Source: Corythucha ciliata (taxonomy: Eukaryota; Arthropoda; Insecta; Hemiptera; Tingidae). Taken from it: a stretch of DNA of 64,000 bases. Location: assembly GCA_038030265.1 (NCBI GenBank), contig CM075943.1:248001-312000 (forward strand), written 5' to 3'. The notes beneath the pieces are model-generated. The model was not told the origin of the DNA and made no database searches. It saw only the letters and a program-made list of their open reading frames with translations. The translations under genes were made by a program, and so were the position numbers. Below are positions 21,522 through 31,845 of the stretch, one piece after another; the first letter of the stretch is position 1, and each line of letters starts with the position of its first letter.

Positions 21522-23189
21522 CCACTGGCGGACTAACACGTATCCGGGGCCCGGGGCGAAAATGTTCAAGATGCCCCTAAAAATTATACATATAAACCTC
21601 TACTGGTAAACTCTAAGGCCATTTTCCTAATTTTAGCCAAGCCCTTTTCCTTTTTTTAGGCAAATGACAGCTATTTCCACTACCTATCCGCAAAACAGCG
21701 CTAATATGCGAAGTTTAAGCCGCGAATGAGTGCTTTTTGTCAACTTTACCAGAAAATTAGCGCTTTTCGCCACAATTCAGCGCAACTTAGCCGCGGATAA
21801 ACATAAACATACGCTTTTTCTCAACTTTAGAAGCTAAGTAGCTTGTTTATTTCCGTGAATCAGCAATGTCTCTGAACTTTTCCCGAGTTGGCGTTTTCCA
21901 CAATTTTAGCTGCAAATTAGCGATTTTTTCTAGCAGGGCTCAGGAAAGTAGCACTTTACTCAGTTTGAGCTAAAAATTAGCGTTTTACTCAATATTAGCC
22001 GCAAAATAGCGGGCTTTTGCCGGATACTTGCGGGTTTTCACCCATGGCCATAAGTTGACCGAGGAAGCCTCGAATTAGCTTAATTTCCAATTATCGACGC
22101 AAATTGAAAATGTTTTCAATTTTAGCCGTAAATTGGCGCTTTTTCGTGATTTTAGCAGCGTTAGTAGCGATTCTAACCCGTGCATTATTAACGAATTTTA
22201 AACGTTTTAACCACAAATTGGCGTTTTCCGATATTTTAAGTGCAAATTGGCAATTTTTTATTTTTAGCAGCGTATTAGCGCTTTTTTTCATTGCAGGCTG
22301 AAAATTAACCTTTCTCTTAATTTTAGCCAGTATAATTACTTATTTTCTCAAAATTAGCCTCAAATTAGCGGATTTTTTCCATTTTAGCACCGCATTAGCA
22401 ATTTTTTAAAAAACATTTGAACTATGGATTAGCACTTCTTCTTAGTTCTAGCCGTGAATCAGTGTTTTTTTTTTACTTCTAGCCATGAATTTGCAATTTT
22501 TCTCAATTTTAGCCTCAAAGTCGTCCTCAGAAGACGAAATGGCGGAATTAGAAATTCTAACACACTTCATCCGCGAATTTTTCCCTCGACTTTAGCCGCA
22601 AATTCGCTAATTTTCTCAATTTTAGCCACGAATTGGCGTTTTCCTAAATTTTTATCAGAGAATAGCACTTTTTCTCTATTGGAGAGTTTTTATTTATTTA
22701 TGCCGGGCTAATTAATGAATTTTTCAATATTAGCTGCGTTTTTTTTTACATTTCGGCACCGCAATGGCAATTTTTGCTACGAATTAGCATTTATTGTTTA
22801 GTTACACCCACGAATGGAAGAATTTTTTCAATTTTTCAAGATTTACTGACTTTTCCCAATTTTTGCCACGGCTTAGCGCTTTTTCTCAATTTTAGCAGCG
22901 CAGTAGGGCTTCTATCGTTTGTGCTGGCGATTTTCCTTCATGTTTCATCGACGAATTAGCGTATTCCTCATTTTCAGCTACAGATTAGCCTTTTTTTCAA
23001 TTTTAGCAACGAATTAGCACTTCTTATCAGTTCTTAATATTAGCCGCCCTAATAAATATATTTTTTTCAATTTTAGACGCGTTTTTTTTTAGATTTTAGC
23101 CTAGCATTAGCAATTGTTTTCCAATTTCTGCTATGGATTAGCGCTGTTTTTCAGTTTGAGCCTCGAATCTTTCAGAAGCTGTACGGATT

Positions 23190-24830
23190 TCCGTTTTCTC
23201 AATATCAGCCGCGAATTAGTGATTTTCTTCATTTTCATATTCGCGAATTAACGTTTCTTCTCAACTTTATCCGTGAATTAGCGATTTTTCTTTATTTCAG
23301 CTGGGAAATAGCGTTTTATTGATAATTTTGCAGCGAATTAGCATGAATTTGCCATTTTGGCCCAATTTTATTCCGAATTAGCGTTGTTTTCGTCAATATT
23401 AGCCGCGATGTTTTTGTTACTTGTACAGCCTTGAATTAGCAGGGTGTATTCTCAATTGTAGCCGCGGGCTTGGCCCAAAATCAACACTTTTCCATTGATT
23501 TCTTCATTTTATCCGCGGAATGACCGCCACGCACGTCGAATCCACCATTTTTGGCTTATTATTTCTCAATAATAAGTCTTTGTAATCGTATCACACAAAA
23601 ATTTTTTTACCCCCCTCAAAATTTGTAATTTTACGTTTCAAAGTGCGTAGAATCCAAATCTGCAATAAAAAAAAAAAAATGTCCGTCCGCCGTCCGGGCC
23701 ATATCTTGCCCTAGGATTGCTCGAAAAAACTCGTTCTTTCGCACATAGACTCCATTTGGGGTCTAGTTGGTCCTAACATCTGATCAGTTTGATCAAATAA
23801 CCTCCTTGGGTTTTATGGGCCAAAAGCGGGTCCAAAATGGGGATTTTCAAAGGATTTGGGGTCATAGGGGTGTGGGGTGTCGATTTTAATGTAATTTCAA
23901 GCCGGATTTGATTACATCCATGAATAATAAACCCACAGTAGAAATAATAAGGCATTGTTCGATAATTCGCAGCGTTTTTTTCTTAATTTTTATCTGAAAG
24001 TTGCATCGTGAGACCGCAAATCAGCGCGTTTTCGCAGTTACAGCCACGAATATTAGCGCTTTTTTTCCAAGTTTTTGCCGCGTCAGCCAGTTGTAAATTG
24101 CCGATCTGTACTTTAGTGCGCTTGAGGACCGAACGAAACTGGTGACGGTCTATTTTCTCTATGAATTTCCCTCAAGAAGGCGCAAGTTTCTGTAGTTTTC
24201 TCAGTATCAGCCGCGAATTAGTGATTTTCTTCATTTTCATATTCGCGTATTAACGTTTTTCCTAAACTTTATCCGCGAATTAGTGATTTTTCTCCATTTC
24301 AGCTGTGAAATAGCGTTTTCTGATAATTTTGCAGCGAATGTGCATATCTATTCTCTTTTTTTTATATACGAATGGACGACTTTTCGCCATTTCAGTGTTA
24401 TGAATTTGCCATTTTGGCCCAATTTCAATCCGAATAAGCGTTGTTTTTGTCAATAGTAGCCGCCATTTTTTTTTACTTGTGCAGCCTTCAATTAGTAGCG
24501 TGTGTTCTCAATTGTAGCCGCGGGCTTGGCCCAAAAACAACACTTTCGCATTGATTTCTACATTTTATCCGCGGAATGGACGACCTACACTGCTAATCAA
24601 CGATGTTCTCTCAATTTCTGTCTGGAAGTTGCACCGTGTGACCACGAATCAGCACTTTTTCGCAGTTATGGCGACGAATATTAGCGCTTTTCTCCAAGTT
24701 TTTTTTTTCCGCGTCAGCCAGTTTGATTAGTACCTAACCTAACTGGACCTAACGAAACTGGAGACGGTCTATTTTCTCTATTTCATCCATGAATTTCCCT
24801 CAAGAAGGCGTAAATTCCTGTATTTCAGCC
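23190..24830 (+). repeat. Internal tandem duplication in copy A
   Basis: Unit 1 (about 23190-24175) and unit 2 (about 24176-24830) both run from CTCA.TATCAGCCGCGAATTAG through ATTTTATCCGCGGAATG to CCCTCAAGAAGGCG. Copy B has a single unit (51785-52400). The size difference between the units is mainly the MITE in unit 1. Confidence 0.8.
23551..23966. mobile_element. MITE-like insertion with two empty counterparts
   Basis: About 415 bases are present between CACCATTTTT and TTTTTTCTTAATTTTTATCTG here. They are absent from the matching place in copy B (52180-52205) and from the second tandem unit (24585-24610). The insert resembles the left arm of the fold-back element at 56105-56510: GTCCGTCCGCCGT, GGGCCATATCTT, then GGGGTGTGGGGTGTCG and ATGAATAATAAACCCA. 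Confidence 0.85.
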
Positions 24831-24927
24831 ACAAGAATAGCACTCTCGGGGGCTCAACCGAATAGTCAGCCCACACTCTTTGCTGATATCACTTGTAACG
24901 TTATATTCTCCAGGTCAGATACAGACG

Positions 24928-26080
24928 GAAATTCTTAGAAAGGAGCACACGAAACTATCACGAATTAGCATCACTCAAGGACTACGACAGTTCGAACCAA
25001 CATTTCGGGCGCTCTGGGATGCACCTTGAATTGTTGGTGAATTGTTGTTTGAGACTAAGGCTTTTCTAAAGAATGAAACGTCAATATCGTGCCTCTAGCA
25101 TTAAGGTCTGTTTCTAAACTGTACGTACAGACACCTCGCTCCTGCCAGTAGCTCGTTTTACACCAAAATGAAATGCATAATAAGGGTGTTCCTGTTGGAC
25201 GCTATAGTTTAATTTAGACAGAGAAATTCCTTTTTATCCTTTCGATTAAATCTGGGATTCAAAACTTTTGAAACTGTGAACTGGAGAACTTGAAGGTATA
25301 CGGTCTGAATAGAAAGTTTGCCACAGTCTTCGAAAAAACGCGTTACTTTTTCATGGGATGAAAAAAGTTTACCTCTTTTTAACACTCCCTGCGACTTCTC
25401 GATCGGGGCAATTTCAGCTCTTTAACCCTGAGAACGCCACGGCGCCTTTCCCTGCTGTGTACGATGTTCCAGGCATCGAGGTTTTTAATTAAATTTTCAC
25501 GTATCCATCCTTTTCTTTCCCTAATTTCCACTCGCTTTATTGTTCGTGCAGAAGTACTGAGCGTAGACGCGTAATACGAGATTGTTCAATTCCCGCGCTC
25601 TGTAATAGAAAACCGCTATATGAGCGAGAAAGCTTTTGTCTCTTGAAATACCCTCATTTCTGCTAATTCTGCCAATTTAATAGTAGTGCGACTATAGTGA
25701 GGCTTGAGAGTATGGTTTAATTATACGCTCTTTCCAGAGTCCATTGGAGAGGAGCGAGAAATAAATTGATATGATTTTGGACGATTCCACCAGTGTAATA
25801 AATTATACAAGAGTTGAAGCCAGAATACTTCTAATGTTCCCTGGCTTAGGTTTTAGGTCTGCGGAGACCTTTCTCATTTGACTGTTTGTTAAAAGATTTA
25901 GTTCCAAAAGCAGGGGGTGCTAATTTGACATTTTCAAATCCTTTCCTTTTCTTGCTCGCTTTAAAACCTTTCTACGCTATAACCCATTACCCTGTTTTCG
26001 CTCTTATTTTGCATTTTACCCATTAATCCCGCTAATGAGCATTTTTCACGCTCGGTTTGCTCAACTGCCGCGGGTGGTAA
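24928..26080. other. No gene recognised
   Basis: Unique-looking sequence with no defended coding region or repeat structure. Confidence 0.5.
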
Positions 26081-26789
26081 AGTGAGGAAGGAAACGATCT
26101 CTTTCCTCCGCCTCTCATTTTCGCGCGTCACATCGAAACTCCCCTCCTCACACCCATCCCTTTCTACTGAAAGCTTCCGTTCTGACTTTTTTTCTCTCTC
26201 TCTCTCTCTCTCTCTCACGCACTACACCCGGGCTGTTTTTCTCTTTAAAAATAAAAATCTCCTCTCTGCCCTTCACAACCACAATTCAGCTTCACCGACA
26301 TTAACGGAACCTTTTGCACCCTTTTCGACTTCTGCCTCCGCCGCCGGCGACAAAAGGGGGTGGAAGGGGGGGGGAAACATCATTGTCGGCGTATATATAT
26401 ACAAACGTGAAAAGAAAAGGTCGCTTTTTCGCAGACAAGCTCCAAACGCTGCAATTGACAAGGAATGTGAGTGACGGCGTCGGGCACAATAATTTATAAC
26501 GCCGTCTTCCCGCCTCCCGCGTCACATGGCGCAGCTCGAGTGAATATCTCACCCGCTGAATAGAGACATTGTTCTATGGATGGTTCTTTTGATATGTCTA
26601 TACGTTTCTGTTGTAGGTATTTTCCCTTTTGACTTTACGCACGAGTGAATACTAATGTTTTTAGCGTGGTTCAATGTAAAAATTAATGACCCATTTATAC
26701 TGTTTAAAGTGAGATTGAGGGCTTAAACGCCCCTCAAAATCAAGTAGGTACATCGAAAAGAAAATCGCCTATTTGGTATCGAAGCTGTA
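26081..26789. other. CT/GA-rich low-complexity region
   Basis: Contains a (TC)n microsatellite at about 26191-26216 and strongly pyrimidine-biased stretches around it, which create overlapping open frames on both strands. Such composition can occur near insect promoters. No gene start or splice site is supported. Confidence 0.5.
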
Positions 26790-26855
26790 ATGTATTATTT
26801 TACACACAAAAAAAGACTCATACGAACGATTCGAATGCAACAACAAAACTGTTTA
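26790..26855 (+). repeat. Host repeat, left half (interrupted)
   Basis: Matches 35850-35912 (GTAATGTATTA, AAAAGACTCATACGAACGAT, AACAAAACTGTTTA). The right half resumes at 27482-27545, so the repeat is split by the intervening fold-back element. Confidence 0.85.
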
Positions 26856-27481
26856 GGTTCGTTCGTTTGTCGTCCGGATTTGCTCTGGACTGCACGAACA
26901 GTCCGAAAAGCGTTCTTTTGTAATCCCAAACTACACTGAAAGCGTTCGTTTGTGAAACCTCGGACTGTTCAGTGCAGCACTATCTACACCATAGAAGGTT
27001 CGTTTGTTTGTCGTTCAGTGTAGTGGTGCAGGTGTAGTTCGAGCAGTCCGGGATTGACGCCATTTTTGAAAAGCAAACGAACGATTTTCGTGCAAATGGC
27101 TACCCTGACGATAGCAAAATCGTTACATTTATAATTTATTCCCGCTTCCCAGACAGAAATGTTGACAAAAGGTAATTATAGAGCAGGTTATAACATTTCG
27201 AGCAGCAAGCTCCTTCTAATTTTTCAGTGTAGATAGTGCTGCACTGAACAGTCCGAGGTTTGACAAACGAACTTGAGGCGCTCGCTGCTCGAGATGTTAT
27301 AACCTGCTCTATAATTACATTTTGTCAACATTTCTGTCTGGGAAGCGGGAATAAAATTATAATGGTAACGATTTTGTTATCGTTAGGTTAGCCATTTGCA
27401 CGAAAAGCGTTCGTTTGCTTTTCAAAAATGACGTCAATACCGGACTGCTCGAATTACACATGCACCACTACACTGAACGAC
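26856..27481. mobile_element. Fold-back MITE (626 bp) with an identified empty site
   Basis: Arms of about 200 bases at 27009-27208 and 27287-27481 are reverse complements, starting TCGTTCAGTGTAGTGGTGC. A further nested pair matches 26950-26990 with 27230-27270 (CCTCGGACTGTTCAGTGCAGC). No protein is encoded. The same host repeat without the element is at 35840-35965. A fragment of the left tip also occurs inverted at 4751-4806. Confidence 0.9.
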
Positions 27482-27574
27482 AATTTTTCTTTTTTAAAAA
27501 TAGAATCTTCCACCTGATTATAAAAATGGTGCGACTTCACACCCTCCCACTGAATTTCTTTGCATCTCTTTAGC
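27482..27574 (+). repeat. Host repeat, right half (interrupted)
   Basis: AAAAATAGAATCTTCCACCTG, ATTAT.AAAATGG.GCGACTTCAC match 35930-35978. Confidence 0.8.
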
Positions 27575-27907
27575 ATCATCGGTTTTAATGATTTGATCTT
27601 GGTGTCGCTTCCAAGGCTTCGAAAAACCATCCGGTTTCTTCGCCGACAACTTCCTCAATCTTCGCTTTTATCCATTTCCGGTTTTTTGGATTAGGCCGAT
27701 AGTCGCGAACGTACACAGTTTCCTCCTTGCCGAATTTCACCATCCGACCTTTTTTGTTTCTTGAACTATCAACTGTCTTTTCATTCGTGAAGTCCTTCCT
27801 TAAAATGTCCAGCCTATAGTTCTTAGTTCTCTTCCGAACATTGACTTGGCTGGCGATTCTCCAGTCGTGTAATGCATTGATGTCCTGTTATTGAATAAAT
27901 ATAGTGA
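27575..27907 (-). pseudogene. Gypsy integrase C-terminal part (downstream half of a split gene)
   Basis: The minus strand gives TTGESPAKSMFGRELRT in one frame, then after a frame change VYVRDYRPNP and KWIKAKIEEVVGEETGW. This is the usual order of the end of the Gypsy integrase core and its SH3-like C-terminal domain. Its upstream half lies at 29815-30095 beyond a 1.9-kb insertion. It is inactive because of the insertion and a frameshift. Confidence 0.85.
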
Positions 27908-27910
27908 CAT

Positions 27911-29812
27911 AGCCGTATCAGGGGCGTAGCCAGCCCATGATCAAGGGGTGGGCAGCCAGCCAGGCACACGGATTCAGAGTTTGGGGAGGGGGCGCACGCC
28001 TTGAGAAAAAGTGCTCGTTCGCGGATGAAATCCATGAAAAGGACATTTTCCGGCTAGTACTGAGCGAAAACACCCATTCACGGCCAGAATTGAGAAATAG
28101 CGCTGATTCACGTTGAACTTGAGAAATAATCGGCTCATTGTTCGCGGTTGAAATTGAGAAAACACGCCAATTTGAGGTTTCGCAATCCAAAGTCCAGGCC
28201 GAAATTAAGAAAATGCGCTAACTCACGGTTTACAGTGCTCTTTTCACGGCTAAAATTGACAAAATAAATTGCGCGTTCAATGTAGAATTGAGAAAAAATC
28301 GCTCACTTGCGGCTAAAATTGAGGAAAAATGCCAATTCACGGCTAAAATTGAGAAATGGAGCTCATTCACGCAGGTAAAATTGAGAGAAGGCACCAGTTC
28401 GTGGTTTCTCAAACCAACATCTCGGTGAATATTGCGAAAAAGTGATAATTGACTGTTTTTATACATTCAAATAGCAAGTTTGCGGGTACAATCGACACAT
28501 TTCTGAAAAAGTTCTTATTTTCGGCTAAAATTAAGGCACATTGAGGAAAACACCTATTTTAAGGTTCTTGATGTAACGTCCGGATCAAAATTAATGAAAT
28601 TCGTTAACATGAGTATTATGTGGACCTTTTCACTGCTGAAATTGGAAGAGGGGAATTGCTCAAGGGGGAACTGAGATTTAAATCACGAATTTGCGGCTAA
28701 AATTGAGGGAAAATGAATTGGCAAAATTGTCACAGTTTTTTGTTGATTATAGTGTAGTTGTCGTGGCTAAAATTGAGAAATAGCGTTCATTCACAGGTTA
28801 CATTGAGGAAAAACTGTTCTTTTGCGGCTGAAATTGAAAGAACGCACCTATTCGCCGTTTATAGGCGATGCCCAGTGCTGGCCGCAATTAAAATAGTAAA
28901 TCAAAAATGCGTTATTTCACGGTTTTTTGAGACCTTTTTACGGATAAAATGAAAAAAATAGGCTATAGTTCGAGACAGAGTTGAGAAAAAGCACTCAGTT
29001 TCACCTAAAATTAAAGAAAAACGTAAATTTGATTCACGAGTTAAATGTGGGGGGGGGGATTCTGTGCGACTCCACTGAGGAAAAACTGGATCCACCACGC
29101 CTGTGGGCAGATTCACTGGCGAAAATAACAGATAAACCATTGCCTTTTTTCAGGCTTATAACAGGATCTGGAGGTTAGAATCGCGTCAATTCACGGTCAT
29201 CGGAGACTAAAATTGCGAGACTAAAAACGGCCACTATCCGTCAAAAAATAAATATCTGCTGGAAACCTGTCGTTTGTAGCCTTCTATTTCGCATTTTATG
29301 TCGAAAAATTGAAACTTCTCTCCCTCCCACGCCGGAGAGTGATACTTTTGGAGCTAAACTTTATAAATTTTAGACCTGAGACGGTAAGCAGAGCTGGCAG
29401 TTTCTCTCCCGCCATAAGTCTGTATGGCCCAGCAGCAGGCTAAACACGATTTGAGCTAACCCAAACACACAAAATTGCGCGTCGAACCTGGCGAAAATGG
29501 TATTTTAGTGCGAAAAATCAGCAAAATCGGTTTCCAAGTTAAGCCGAACCTCGAAATCGGTTTCTCAGCAACAAACATCCGCAAATTTCTTATTTTTGGT
29601 GACACCGATGTGCGAAAATGTGTGTTTTTTTTTTTTTTTTTTTTAGTGAGAAAAATCCGCAAAATTGGTTTTATAGAGCGAAATATAATAAATCTGTGTT
29701 TGTGTTGGATATTTTTGGAATTTTGGGGGTGGGCAGCTGCCCCACGAAATTGGCGTTTTTGATTCTAGCGGAGGGCAACTGTCCACCCCTGCCCCCCGCT
29801 GGCTACGCCCAT
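27911..29812 (-). mobile_element. 1.9-kb array-bearing element inserted in a Gypsy integrase
   Basis: Inverted ends GGGGCGTAGCCAGC (27921-27934) and GCTGGCTACGCCC (29798-29810). CAT stands at both junctions. On removal of the insert with one CAT, the flanking integrase reading stays in phase. The interior is mostly minus-oriented TAGC-type units (28010-29240), then a section with AAATC..TTTC repeats and a 21-base T run near 29625. No protein is encoded. The ends resemble widespread hAT-like non-autonomous elements. An 8-base target duplication was not seen. Confidence 0.75.
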
Positions 29813-29814
29813 GT

Positions 29815-30095
29815 CTATATTGTTACCAGAGTTCGAATCTTGACGAATTTTTTTCATCCCGTTCTTGATACTCTTAACGCTATTCTCTGCCGCACCGTTA
29901 CTTGACGGATGAAAAGGAGACGTTTTGACATGGTGGATAGCGTTTGACTCACAAAAGTTCGCGAACTGTGATGACGAAAACTGTGGACCGTTGTCGCCTT
30001 ACTTGGAGCTTTTGGAGGAGTTTTTGCATGAAATTCTCCGAAAAATAAGAGTTTCAAAGCAATTATGACACGAGCGATATCCTCGAGCTTAGGGT
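29815..30095 (-). pseudogene. Gypsy integrase catalytic core (upstream half of a split gene)
   Basis: The minus strand reads GDNGPQFSSSQFANF, then IHHVKTSPFHPSSNGAAE and NSVKSIKNGMKKIR. These are the second catalytic aspartate region and the catalytic glutamate (NGAAE) of a retroviral-type integrase. The sequence upstream is out of frame. RT and gag are not present on this side. Confidence 0.88.
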
Positions 30096-30153
30096 TGCCA
30101 ATTTGAAATTTGAGAAAAATGGTACAAAAGTTTCAAAGATCGAAACCCCAAAC

Positions 30154-31845
30154 CAGTGGCGTAAGTACTAATTTGTCCGGGGGGGGGGGGTCAGATAAAT
30201 CTCATAAATTTGAAAGAAGGCGGGTATTTCACATTTTAGTCTTCATTCCACCCAGCCAGCACACTCTTGAATCTGGACACCTTGCTGGCCTCATCATAGC
30301 CTCAATCTCTCAGTTAAGGGCGATTTTGGGACTCTACCCGCAAATTAGCGCTTTTCTCAATTTTGGCCGAGTGTAGCGTTCTTCTCAATTTCAGCCGCAG
30401 ATTAGCCGTTTTGCCCCACCCCTCCAATAGCCATGAATTTCCGCATTTTCTCAACTTTAGCAACAAGCTATCGTTTTTATCCCGTGAGCGATTTTTCTCA
30501 ATTATCCACGAGTTTTGGCGTTTTCCTCAATTTTAGCAGTGTATTACCGATTTTTTTAATTTTTTTACCAGGGGTTTAGCACTTTTCTCAGTTTCAGCTG
30601 GAAATTAACGTTTTTCTTACGTGTTTTCCTCAATATTAGCAGCAAAATATGGGGACTTTTCATGAATTAGGATTTTCTTGGTTCACCATACGCAATGCAT
30701 GAGCGATTTTTCTCAGTTTACTCGCGAATTAGTGGTTTCTTCACCTATTGCCAGAAATTGGCGTTTTTTTTTTGTTTTTGTTTTCAATTTCAGCCTGAAA
30801 AGTTGCCTTCAGAATTCACAAATTGACGTATATTCAGTTTTTGGTGCAAATAAGAATTGTTCTCAATTTCAACCGCGAATTGGCGCTTTTTTAAAATTGT
30901 GGCGGCGACGCGCCGTAGCGTTTCAAACCTGTGAATTAGCGAATTTTCTAAATTTCACTCACAAATTGGCGTCTGACGCAATTTTAGCTGTAAACTTGCC
31001 GATTTTTTCCATTCTTAGCCGCGAATTAGGAATTTTCTCCATTTTTAGGCTCAAAATTAACCTTTCTCTTAATTTTGACCAGGGGGCCTATTCTCTAACA
31101 ACAAGCAATATTTTTTTCGCCAGCCATGTGTCTATTTCATTCATTTGTTTGAAGAAAATTAATGAAATAAACATATGACTGCGAAAAAGCTATTGCTTCG
31201 GAGTTAGAGAATAGGCCCCCAGGCTGAATATTTTGTTTTCTAAATATTACCCGCAAATTAGCGGTTTTTCACATTTTACATTTTTGTAGATATAGATTAT
31301 TGCTTGTTTTCAGTTCTAGCCGTGAATTAGCGTATTTTTTAACATTGTACTATAGCCATGCATGAATTTGCCATTTTTCTTAATTTTAGCCACAAAATGC
31401 CTTCAGAAGGTGCGAATTTAAAGTATAAATGTATATATTTTGTTCTTTTTTCACGATCCTACATCCATGAGCATGAAACTTACAAAATCCTCATTCTTCC
31501 ATGTTTAAGCTTTTCGGGCACCCTCTCAGGACAGTGGCGCGGGGAGGTCTGTCTGTCCCCCTTGACACTATACCTCGGCATGTTTTGAGTGGGATTGAAA
31601 CCCATGCACTCTGGGAAGCGTTCATCACGAAAAACCAACATGTAATATCTCTGGAGTAGCAGCCAACTCGAAGTTTTTCGCCAGGTTGAAGAAACTAGTT
31701 TTCATCTAGTAACTTGCAAAATCCATTCTCTTGTTTCTTGCTTGACTCCTCAAGTCTTGGAGGAAGTTGGGGGGGGGGGGGGGTAGCCGCATGGCAAAAC
31801 AAATTATCCCCGGGCGGCAAAAGAGCAAGATCCGGCCCTGCCTAG
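30154..31845 (+). repeat. Array region with element-like ends
   Basis: Starts CAGTGGCGTAAG at 30154, followed by a 10-base G run. Plus-oriented TAGC units fill 30330-31400. CAGTGGCGCGGGGAGG at 31534 and CCGGCCCTG at 31836 look like termini of further hAT-like fragments. No matching pair of ends could be assigned. Confidence 0.6.
31082..31220. mobile_element. 139-bp palindromic MITE nested in an array
   Basis: Starts GGGGGCCTATTCTCTAAC and ends with its exact reverse complement (31203-31220). The interior continues as an imperfect palindrome almost to the centre. It interrupts an otherwise regular series of TAGC units. Confidence 0.85.

Larger units (their letters stand above)
21522..24927 (+). 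repeat. Array-bearing element, copy A
   Basis: Collinear with 49869-52507. Both start CCACTGGCGGAC, share CGTATC..GGGCCC..GGCG and TAAACCTCTA.TGGTAA, run through the same succession of diverged TAGC units, and end near CTCCAGGTC.GATA. Copy A is longer because of an internal tandem duplication and a 0.4-kb MITE insertion. No protein is encoded. The start resembles hAT-type termini. The opposite terminus is not recognisable. Confidence 0.85.

Noticed and set aside
22091..22959. Small hydrophobic proteins in array regions (also 28230-28466, 30678-31178, 50000-50154)
   Set aside because: They are translations of ~30-33-base repeat units whose period keeps a frame open. They change with unit orientation and lack independent support.
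20510..24927. CRISPR array
   Set aside because: Units are diverged, spacers are not unique sequences of constant length between identical repeats, no cas genes exist, and the genome is eukaryotic.
26082..26552. Overlapping genes in the CT/GA-rich region
   Set aside because: Open frames on both strands arise from pyrimidine/purine bias. No domain or splice signal was found.
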